A stretch of DNA of 5,059 nucleotides, taken from an uncultured Collinsella sp. (GTDB taxonomy: Bacteria; Actinomycetota; Coriobacteriia; Coriobacteriales; Coriobacteriaceae). Position 1 is the stretch's first letter. Each line of letters begins with the position of its first letter. The stretch lies in assembly GCA_900754275.1 (NCBI GenBank), contig CAAECF010000103.1:1-5059 (forward strand). The letters run 5' to 3'. The position numbers and the translations under genes are program-made. Positions 1 to 4,292 of this stretch are shown piece after piece. Under the pieces are notes generated by a model. It was not told the DNA's origin and searched no databases. It saw only the letters and a list, made by a program, of their open reading frames with translations.

Positions 1-21
1 GGCACGGAATTTAAACGGCTG

Positions 22-52
22 AAAAAGGGGCATCGACCTGCGCCGATGCCCC
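22..52 (-). terminator. Intrinsic terminator reading leftward
   Basis: A perfect 9-bp stem joins 27-35 (GGGGCATCG) to 44-52 (CGATGCCCC) around an 8-nt loop. Five A residues precede it at 22-26, which read as a U-tract on minus-strand RNA. It lies about 64 nt beyond the stop codon of the minus-strand HD-domain gene and is the likely end of that transcript. It has no T-run on the plus-strand side, so it should act in one direction only. Confidence 0.8.
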
Positions 53-83
53 CAACGTGGACACACATTTTGTCCTATAAGCC

Positions 84-100
84 CCCTTTGTGGTGGTTTT
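84..100. repeat. 17-nt repeat copy 1, resembles one arm of a terminator
   Basis: The 17-mer CCCTTTGTGGTGGTTTT occurs here and identically at 794-810. Each copy lies 13-15 nt beyond the stop codon of a leftward gene. At 770-811 it forms the right arm of a perfect terminator hairpin. Here I find no complementary ACCACCACA arm nearby, so this copy looks like a half-terminator, and termination seems to be taken over by the hairpin at 22-52. Confidence 0.75.
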
Positions 101-115
101 AGGTGGCGTTGACGG

Positions 116-715
116 TTAGGCCTGGAAGGTATCTCGGTCGGGGGCGAAGGACTGCATGGCCGCGATGGTGCGGTCAAAGAGCTCGGGGAGCTCCCAGCCC
201 AACATCTCGGCGCCCTGCGAAATCACGTCGCGCGAGCAGCCGGCGGCAAAGCGTTTGTCCTTGAACTTCTTCTTGAGCGACTTAGTCGTAAAGTCCATAA
301 CGCTCTTGCTCGGGCGCATGATGACGGCAGCGCCGATCAGGCCGGTGAGCTCATCGCAGGCAAACAGGATCTTTTCCATCTGCAGCTCGGGCTTGGGCAG
401 TGAGGTGTTGAAGTCCGACGTGTGCGTCTGGATGGCGCGAATGAGCTCGGGAGACGCACCTTCGCCCTCAAGAATCTCGGCAGCATAGATGGTGTGGTTA
501 ATGGGGTCGTCCTCATGCTCCTCCCAATCCAGGTCGTGCAGCAGACCGACGATGCCCCAAAACTCCTCGTTCTCGGGGTCGAACTCGCGCGCAAAGTAGC
601 GCATAGTGCCCTCGACCGTCTCGCCATGGGTGATATGGAACGGGTCCTTGTTGTGCTCATTGAGCAGTTCGAACGCGCGGTCGCGGGTGATTCCGGCGGT
701 AAGCGGCTCTGCCAT
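116..715 (-). CDS. HD-domain protein, probable metal-dependent phosphohydrolase
   Basis: This encodes a 199-aa soluble protein with no signal peptide or membrane segment. The HD-superfamily metal ligands can be read in order: H30, the H60-D61 pair in GLLHDLDWE, and D121 in FACDELTGLIGA; H74 and H98 are also present. Proteins of this kind hydrolyse phosphoester bonds, often on nucleotides, but the substrate cannot be deduced. The C-terminal part (about residues 130-199) is mostly helical in appearance, with a lysine-rich KSLKKKFKDKRF segment. The ATG is supported by AAGGAG (minus strand, plus positions 722-727) 6 nt upstream. A weak promoter may lie at 763-768 (TTGTTC) and 741-746 (TATCGA) on the minus strand, 16 nt apart. 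Terminators on both sides indicate a single-gene transcript. The HD assignment is firm; the reaction is inferred. Confidence 0.85.
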   Translation of the reverse strand: MAEPLTAGITRDRAFELLNEHNKDPFHITHGETVEGTMRYFAREFDPENEEFWGIVGLLHDLDWEEHEDDPINHTIYAAEILEGEGASPELIRAIQTHTSDFNTSLPKPELQMEKILFACDELTGLIGAAVIMRPSKSVMDFTTKSLKKKFKDKRFAAGCSRDVISQGAEMLGWELPELFDRTIAAMQSFAPDRDTFQA

Positions 716-769
716 AAGAGACTCCTTGTGCTCGTGGGTATCGATAAGAATGAATACTACTAGAACAAG

Positions 770-811
770 AAAACCACCACATAGGTGCCTGTTCCCTTTG
801 TGGTGGTTTTT
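770..811. terminator. Strong, probably bidirectional terminator between carD-like and HD genes
   Basis: A perfect 12-bp inverted repeat pairs 770-781 (AAAACCACCACA) with 799-810 (TGTGGTGGTTTT) around a 17-nt loop. Because the arms end in A4 and T4 (T5 counting 811), both strands give a GC-containing stem followed by U residues. Its main job should be to end the leftward carD-like transcript, whose stop codon is 13 nt away at 824-826. It insulates the downstream HD-domain gene. Confidence 0.85.
794..810. repeat. 17-nt repeat copy 2, right arm of terminator
   Basis: Identical to 84-100 (CCCTTTGTGGTGGTTTT). This copy is part of the functional hairpin at 770-811. Both copies are placed just after the stop codon of a minus-strand gene, followed on the stop side by a GTTAG string that contains the reverse complement of the TAA or CTAA end. 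This suggests a duplicated or recombined 3-prime-end cassette. Confidence 0.75.
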
Positions 812-823
812 GGCGCGGATGGG

Positions 824-1309
824 TTAGTTGAGGGCGGCTTGGGCTAGGCGGGCTTCGGCGGCCTCCTCGGTGACGCCAAGGGCCACGGCGAACTCCTCGA
901 TGGAGCGGCGTTTGGCCTCCTTGAGTACGCGCATGTAGTAGGAGCTGGGTTTTTTATCAGCTTCCTCGGCCTGGCGAATGCGGTGCATCATGGTCTTTGC
1001 CACGCGGACCGTCTCGGGCGCGCCCAGCTTGAGCTGCTGCTTAAAGTGTGTCTCCTCAAGCGAGCTGTTGCGCTCGGTAAAGGTGTCGCACTCCAGCTCG
1101 TCATAGTGGCTCAGCAGGTGCTCGGCATCTTGCTGAGAGATGGCGGCGTGCAGACGGTCGGCCTGCGCCACGGGGTACATGAGGATCGTCTGCGCATGTC
1201 CCTGCTTGGTCTCGAGCAGCAGCATGGGCTGCGGTGTGTCGTCCCTAAAACCGACGACGGTGCAGACTCCCTGGCCCGGATGAATGACGTGTTGACCGAT
1301 TGAGAACAT
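824..1309 (-). CDS. CarD-family transcriptional regulator (CarD/TRCF-RID domain)
   Basis: This encodes a 161-aa protein, close to the usual length of actinobacterial CarD. The N-terminus FSIGQHVIHPGQGVCTVVGF (residues 2-21) is the recognisable start of the RNA-polymerase-interacting, Tudor-like domain that binds the beta subunit. Residues from about 75 onward form the helical C-terminal domain, which in CarD contacts the upstream edge of the -10 region and stabilises the open promoter complex. No tryptophan occurs anywhere in the protein, although canonical CarD has a conserved Trp in the helical domain that wedges into the minor groove. It may therefore be a divergent paralogue rather than the essential housekeeping copy. 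The ATG is supported by GGAGGT on the minus strand (plus 1313-1318). The gene is divergent from argS and followed by the terminator at 770-811. Confidence 0.85.
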   Translation of the reverse strand: MFSIGQHVIHPGQGVCTVVGFRDDTPQPMLLLETKQGHAQTILMYPVAQADRLHAAISQQDAEHLLSHYDELECDTFTERNSSLEETHFKQQLKLGAPETVRVAKTMMHRIRQAEEADKKPSSYYMRVLKEAKRRSIEEFAVALGVTEEAAEARLAQAALN

Positions 1310-1445
1310 GCTACCTCCAACTTATACGAATTTACGTATGTCTAGAATAACACGCTGACGTGCGCAAACCCGTACTTTATGCAGGAAAAGCACACAACTC
1401 TGATAGGTAAGAGTATTCGATAACAGACGCAGCTCATTCACACCT

Positions 1446-1479
1446 TTATGCATTTTCAACGCCTGCATAATCTGCAGGC
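1446..1479. promoter_or_regulatory. Two overlapping, mutually exclusive inverted repeats upstream of argS
   Basis: TTATGCA (1446-1452) is complementary to TGCATAA (1464-1470) with an 11-nt spacer. GCCTGCA (1461-1467) is complementary to TGCAGGC (1473-1479) with a 5-nt spacer. Both are perfect 7-bp arms sharing 1464-1467, so only one can form at a time. There is no T-run on either side, so a simple terminator is unlikely. An operator or a regulatory RNA hairpin is possible; function unknown. Confidence 0.45.
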
Positions 1480-1525
1480 AGACCGGCATCTTTGAGTGAC
1501 TCCATACAAGCTGTAGTCATTTTTG

Positions 1526-1535
1526 TGCATATGCA
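1526..1535. promoter_or_regulatory. TGCATATGCA palindrome, possible operator for argS
   Basis: A perfect 10-bp palindrome lies about 20 bp upstream of the proposed argS -35 element, in AT-rich surroundings. With the TTATGCA/TGCATAA pair at 1446-1470 it resembles ArgR-type ARG-box half-sites, as I recall them. The regulator assignment is a guess; only the palindrome is seen directly. Confidence 0.35.
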
Positions 1536-1555
1536 ATATCTATTAGCTTTACCCT

Positions 1556-1584
1556 GCGACAGTGCCCGTCGCTTGTGATAGAGT
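1556..1584 (+). promoter_or_regulatory. Probable argS promoter with extended -10
   Basis: GCGACA (1556-1561, four of six matches to TTGACA) is followed after 17 nt by TAGAGT (1579-1584, four of six matches to TATAAT). A TG at 1576-1577 gives an extended -10 that could compensate for the imperfect hexamers. Transcription would begin near 1590, leaving a leader of about 60 nt. A short inverted repeat AGAGT (1580-1584) / ACTCT (1592-1596) spans the start region. Confidence 0.45.
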
Positions 1585-1651
1585 GCTACAAACTCTGGCT
1601 TTTGCCCTACGAGTGACCAAGAGCTCGGGGGCTTTAACACAAGGAGGATCT

Positions 1652-3505
1652 ATGCCCGAGAAGATTGAAGAGCTGGTACGCGCTGCGCTTGCTGCGGCCC
1701 AGGAGGCCGGCGACCTTTCCGCATTTGAACTTGACGATTGCGCTATCGAGCGACCGGCTGACACTTCTCATGGCGAGTGGACCTCTACCATGGCCCTGAA
1801 GTCCGCCAAGCTGGCCCACTGCGCCCCGCGCAAGATCGCCGAGGCCATCGTTGCCCATATGCCCGAGGACCCCGCGATCGAGAAGGTCGAGATCGCAGGC
1901 CCCGGCTTCATCAACTTCTACCTCTCCGTTGCCGTCAAGAATGCCATCTTTGGCGAGGCTCGCGAGAAGGGTATGGACTTCGCTAAGTCCAACGTCGGTG
2001 GTGGCCTGAAGACCCAGGTCGAGTTCGTTTCCGCCAACCCCGTCGGCCCCATGCACATCGGCCACGGCCGCTGGGCCGCGCTGGGCGACTCGCTCTGCCG
2101 CGTTATGGATCACGCCGGTTACGACATCCAGCGTGAGTTCTACATCAACGACCACGGCTCTCAGATGAACACCTTCGGCAACTCCATCAGCACGCGCTAT
2201 ATGCAGCTTGCCGACATCATCGCCAAGCAGGGCGTGGATATCGACGAGGCTCACAAGCTGCTGATCGCCGACCGCGACGCCTTTGTTGCCGACGAGAACG
2301 ACGAGCATCCCGAGACCCATCCGTATCAGGACAACTTTGCCGAGACCCTGGGCAAGGACTCCTACGGCGGCGACTACATCATCGACGAGGCCGCCGAGTT
2401 CTGGCGCACCGACGGCGATAAGTGGGTCAACGCCGATCCGCAGGAGCGCATGGAGAGCTTCCGCGAGCGCGGCTATGTAAAGATGGTCGACAACATGCGC
2501 GACCTTTGCCATGCCGTTAACTGCGACTTCGATCGTTGGTTCTCCGAGCGCTCGCTGTATGTGAAGGACACCGAGGGCGAGACCGCCGGCACCTCCGCCG
2601 TCGACCGCGCTTTTGAGAAGCTCGACAAGATGGGCTATCTCTACACCAAGGACGGCGCCCTGTGGTTCCGCTCCACCGACCTGGGCGATGACAAGGACCG
2701 CGTTCTGATCAAGTCCGACGGCGAGTACACCTACTTCGCCTCCGACGTCGCCTATCACTGGGATAAGTTCCAGCGCGTCGACCACGTCATCGACATCTGG
2801 GGCGCCGACCACCACGGCTACATCGAGCGCGTCCGCTGCGTCTGCGACGCTCTTGGCTATCCCGGCAAGTTTGAGGTTCTGCTGGGCCAGCTCGTCAACC
2901 TGCTGCGTAACGGCAAGCCCGTCCGTATGTCCAAGCGCAAGGGCACCATGGTGACCCTGCAGGAGCTTGTCGACGAGGTCGGCTCCGATGCCGCTCGCTA
3001 CACGCTCATCTCCAAGAGCTCCAACCAGATGGTCGACTTCGATATTGAGGCCGTTAAGAAGCGCGATAACTCCAACCCGGTCTATTACGTGCAGTATGCT
3101 CACGCCCGCGTGTGCTCCATCCTGCGCCGTGCCGCCGACGTTACGCCCGAGCAGGCTGACGAGATGGGCATGAAGGCCGTCGCCGCCAAGGCCATCGGTG
3201 AGAACGTCGATTACTCGCTGCTGACCGACCCGACCGAGCTCGCCCTTTCGCGTAAGCTCAACGAGCTCACCGACCTGATTGCCAGCTGCGCTCGCGACCG
3301 CGCCCCGTTCCGTCTGACGCACTTTGCTGAGGAACTCGCCGGCGACTTCCACAGCTTCTACGCTGCCTGCCAGGTTCTGCCGAGCGAGGGCCGTCCCGTC
3401 GACCCCGAGCTTTCGCGCGCCCGTCTGGCCGCTTGCGACGCCGTTCGCGTGACGCTCGCCCTGGTGCTCACCCTCGTTGGCGTTTCCGCGCCCGAGCAGA
3501 TGTAA
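1652..3505 (+). CDS. argS: Arginyl-tRNA synthetase (ArgRS, class Ia)
   Basis: This cytoplasmic enzyme attaches arginine to tRNA-Arg using ATP. The 617-aa product starts with an N-terminal tRNA-D-loop-binding domain (about residues 1-110, with IAGPGFINFYL at 81-91). The Rossmann catalytic core carries the HIGH motif at 135-138 (MHIGHGR), the ArgRS-typical GADHHGY at 384-390 and the KMSKS-equivalent MSKRKGT at 426-432. A DALR anticodon-binding domain follows (YYVQYAHAR at 478-486) and the chain ends VGVSAPEQM, a normal ArgRS C-terminus. It is longer than the usual 550-580 residues, largely because of about 40 extra acidic residues between R182-L186 and S237. The ATG at 1652 is chosen over an in-frame GTG at 1562 because AAGGAGG (1641-1647) sits 4 nt upstream and the family N-terminus starts here. 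The gene is a single unit ending at the terminator 3555-3584. Confidence 0.98.
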   Translation: MPEKIEELVRAALAAAQEAGDLSAFELDDCAIERPADTSHGEWTSTMALKSAKLAHCAPRKIAEAIVAHMPEDPAIEKVEIAGPGFINFYLSVAVKNAIFGEAREKGMDFAKSNVGGGLKTQVEFVSANPVGPMHIGHGRWAALGDSLCRVMDHAGYDIQREFYINDHGSQMNTFGNSISTRYMQLADIIAKQGVDIDEAHKLLIADRDAFVADENDEHPETHPYQDNFAETLGKDSYGGDYIIDEAAEFWRTDGDKWVNADPQERMESFRERGYVKMVDNMRDLCHAVNCDFDRWFSERSLYVKDTEGETAGTSAVDRAFEKLDKMGYLYTKDGALWFRSTDLGDDKDRVLIKSDGEYTYFASDVAYHWDKFQRVDHVIDIWGADHHGYIERVRCVCDALGYPGKFEVLLGQLVNLLRNGKPVRMSKRKGTMVTLQELVDEVGSDAARYTLISKSSNQMVDFDIEAVKKRDNSNPVYYVQYAHARVCSILRRAADVTPEQADEMGMKAVAAKAIGENVDYSLLTDPTELALSRKLNELTDLIASCARDRAPFRLTHFAEELAGDFHSFYAACQVLPSEGRPVDPELSRARLAACDAVRVTLALVLTLVGVSAPEQM

Positions 3506-3554
3506 GCTACGGATCATTTGACCGTGTAGGTTCGGCTTTGCTGAGCCCTATAAG

Positions 3555-3584
3555 CCCGATCTCCATGCGGAGGTCGGGTTTTTT
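3555..3584 (+). terminator. Intrinsic terminator of argS
   Basis: A 10-bp stem pairs CCCGATCTCC (3555-3564) with GGAGGTCGGG (3569-3578), including one G-U pair, around an ATGC tetraloop. It is followed by six T residues (3579-3584). It lies about 50 nt after the argS stop codon and should separate argS from everything downstream. Confidence 0.93.
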
Positions 3585-3599
3585 GCGTTTGGTGAGACT

Positions 3600-3628
3600 A
3601 TTTGGTTTGCTGGGAAATGCTACCAAAT
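3600..3628. repeat. Inverted repeat ATTTGGT / ACCAAAT
   Basis: Perfect 7-nt arms, 3600-3606 and 3622-3628, enclose 15 nt. It sits just upstream of structured element A. There is no T-run, so it is not an obvious terminator. Role unknown. Confidence 0.5.
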
Positions 3629-3631
3629 TGC

Positions 3632-3779
3632 AACTATACCGGTTTACGGGGCTGAATCGCCAACTGGCGACCATGGTGCCAATAGTGAAATTAAACCCGC
3701 AGGTAGATGGCTTATTGTTTCTTGATAATGCAGGGTATGGTTGGCTTGCAGCATCCTGGCCCCGTAATCCGGCGTAGTT
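3632..3779 (+). repeat. Structured intergenic element A (148 bp, inverted-repeat bounded)
   Basis: Arms of 21 nt at 3632-3652 and 3759-3779 are complementary at 18 of 21 positions; one of the three others is a U-G pair in plus-strand RNA. The inner 14 nt CCGGTTTACGGGGC against GCCCCGTAATCCGG has a single mismatch. Inside lies a perfect palindrome TCGCCA-AC-TGGCGA (3657-3670) and a 68-bp core (3673-3740) ending in GGGTATGG. The core aligns without gaps to element B (3900-3967) at 46 of 68 positions. A direct AAATTG occurs at 3625-3630 and 3784-3789, flanking the arms, which could be a target duplication or chance. Open reading frames cross it, but substitution pattern argues against coding. 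It could be a structured RNA domain or a MITE-like repeat; strand is inferred from U-G pairs. Confidence 0.6.
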
Positions 3780-3788
3780 TTGAAAATT

Positions 3789-3801
3789 GTCCCTTGGGGA
3801 C
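3789..3801. repeat. Short palindrome GTCCC-TTG-GGGAC
   Basis: A 5-bp perfect inverted repeat with a 3-nt loop lies between elements A and B, followed by a purine-rich stretch. I see no promoter or T-run to go with it. It could be the left edge of a larger repeat unit that includes element B. Confidence 0.35.
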
Positions 3802-3839
3802 GGAGGAAAACGGATCATTTTTGTCTCGAAGAGGGGTGG

Positions 3840-3895
3840 CGGGATACCGTCCGTCACGAATTGGGCTCATCTCCTACGTTTGGACGCATATCCCG
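3840..3895 (+). repeat. Local hairpin enclosing the left arm of element B
   Basis: CGGGATA (3840-3846) pairs with TATCCCG (3889-3895), and CGTCC (3848-3852) pairs with GGACG (3882-3886), separated by a 1x2 internal loop, 12 bp in total. The 29-nt apical loop 3853-3881 is almost exactly the left arm of element B. This hairpin and the long-range helix of element B are therefore probably alternative folds. Confidence 0.5.
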
Positions 3896-4012
3896 AACCA
3901 TGCCGAAAAGTACGATATTAAAACCGCAGGTAGCAGACTCGTTGTTTTTGAAAAAACAAGGGTATGGTCAGGGGCTCGGGGCAAACGTAGCAGATGGGCG
4001 CGATTCGTGGCG
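3852..4012 (+). repeat. Structured intergenic element B (161 bp, inverted-repeat bounded)
   Basis: Thirty-nucleotide arms at 3852-3881 and 3983-4012 pair with 25 Watson-Crick pairs, 3 U-G pairs (3854/4010, 3862/4002, 3867/3997) and only two mismatches (3864/4000, 3873/3991). The helix can continue inside through CCCGA (3892-3896) with TCGGG (3976-3980) and CC (3898-3899) with GG (3973-3974). The core 3900-3967 is the counterpart of the element A core, sharing CCGCAGGTA, TTGTTT and GGGTATGG blocks. Arm-to-core spacing is also similar (18 and 15 nt here; 20 and 18 nt in A). The core holds a copy-specific hairpin TTGTTTT (3942-3948) / AAAACAA (3953-3959). I do not recognise a named RNA family. 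Confidence 0.6.
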
Positions 4013-4036
4013 CGGCTATTCCAGGTGCCACGGCTT

Positions 4037-4080
4037 CACTCCTCTGGCGCGACATTTCAAGGCGCTTTTGAGGAGGAGTG
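4037..4080 (+). repeat. Hairpin CACTCCTC / GAGGAGTG
   Basis: Perfect 8-nt arms at 4037-4044 and 4073-4080 enclose a second pairing GCGC (4047-4050) with GCGC (4062-4065). There is no T-run. It lies immediately downstream of element B and upstream of the next promoter, and adds to the chain of structures in this gap. Confidence 0.45.
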
Positions 4081-4092
4081 TCCCTGATGACT

Positions 4093-4110
4093 GGGCGTTT
4101 AAGAACGTCC
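4093..4110 (+). repeat. Compact hairpin GGGCGTT-TAAG-AACGTCC
   Basis: Seven base pairs (one G-U at 4095/4108) with a 4-nt loop. It is stem-loop shaped like a terminator, but AATGACT follows instead of a T-tract. It ends 10 nt before the -35 element of the downstream promoter. Confidence 0.45.
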
Positions 4111-4120
4111 AATGACTAAG

Positions 4121-4148
4121 TTGCAGGTGGCGGCGGTTGTGTTACACT
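4121..4148 (+). promoter_or_regulatory. Probable sigma-70-type promoter for the downstream gene
   Basis: TTGCAG (4121-4126) and TACACT (4143-4148) are separated by 16 nt, with four of six matches to each consensus hexamer. Transcription would start near 4155, giving a leader of about 138 nt before the GTG at 4293. Confidence 0.6.
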
Positions 4149-4154
4149 AAAGCT

Positions 4155-4292
4155 GCGTATATGACGCAAATATCTCGATACAGATCAATGATGTCCGTCG
4201 GTATTTGACGGAGCTAGACTGTTTAGCCGCCCTGAAGGTTTATGCAGGGAGCATGTGATCACAGGGCTTGAAAAGAAAGTTGAGCAAACACT
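4155..4292 (+). promoter_or_regulatory. Structured 5-prime leader of the probable rho gene
   Basis: TCCGTC (4194-4199) pairs with GACGGA (4207-4212) around a 7-nt loop. CCCTG (4230-4234) can pair with CAGGG at 4245-4249, or as GCCCTG (4229-4234) with CAGGGC at 4262-4267; the two are exclusive. A perfect palindrome TGTGATCACA (4254-4263) overlaps the second partner. E. coli rho is autoregulated by attenuation in its leader, so a comparable role is plausible but not shown by sequence alone. Confidence 0.4.

Larger units (their letters stand above)
1310..1651. other. Divergent intergenic region between carD-like gene and argS
   Basis: This 342-bp, AT-richer stretch contains the start signals of both flanking genes. 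Near the carD-like start there is a small inverted repeat ATACG (1324-1328) / CGTAT (1335-1339) and a weak TTGCGC/TAGACA promoter-like pair on the minus strand that I do not trust. The middle holds overlapping TGCA-containing inverted repeats (1446-1479) and a TGCATATGCA palindrome (1526-1535). The right part carries the probable argS promoter and Shine-Dalgarno. I see no tRNA and no T-box motif. Confidence 0.6.

Noticed and set aside
1446..1640. Small minus-strand frame ending in MTTACMESLKDAGLPADYAGVENA
   Set aside because: The C-terminal part reads like protein, and could be a gene remnant, but it has no Shine-Dalgarno, overlaps the argS promoter and encodes the inverted repeat at 1461-1479. 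Not supportable as a gene.
1590..1651. T-box riboswitch upstream of argS
   Set aside because: The leader after the likely promoter is only about 60 nt, and no T-box consensus (AGGGUGGNACCGCG-like) sequence or antiterminator is present.
1562..1651. N-terminal extension of ArgRS from the GTG at 1562
   Set aside because: It would read through the likely promoter and the strong AAGGAGG site; the family N-terminus begins at the ATG at 1652.
1634..3517. A 627-codon open frame antisense to argS
   Set aside because: It mirrors the strongly biased codons of argS, has no family resemblance and no plausible start signals, and argS itself is certain from its motifs.
3509..3820. ACGGATCATTT repeated at 3509-3519 and 3810-3820
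   Set aside because: An isolated 11-nt match with no shared flanks; may be chance or repeat debris.
3433..4115. Several 64-126 codon frames on both strands in the argS-rho gap
   Set aside because: None has a convincing ribosome site, they overlap terminators and inverted repeats, and the A/B core substitutions show no coding signature.
3590..4120. CRISPR array
   Set aside because: There are only two divergent core copies, with no short identical repeats at regular spacing and no cas genes.
4161..4208. 15-codon leader ORF in the probable rho leader
   Set aside because: No ribosome binding site is present and the start is only a few nucleotides after the predicted transcript start.
4254..4263. 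CRP-like site TGTGATCACA
   Set aside because: The half-sites abut without the 6-nt spacer of CRP operators and the site lies downstream of the promoter; treated only as a palindrome.
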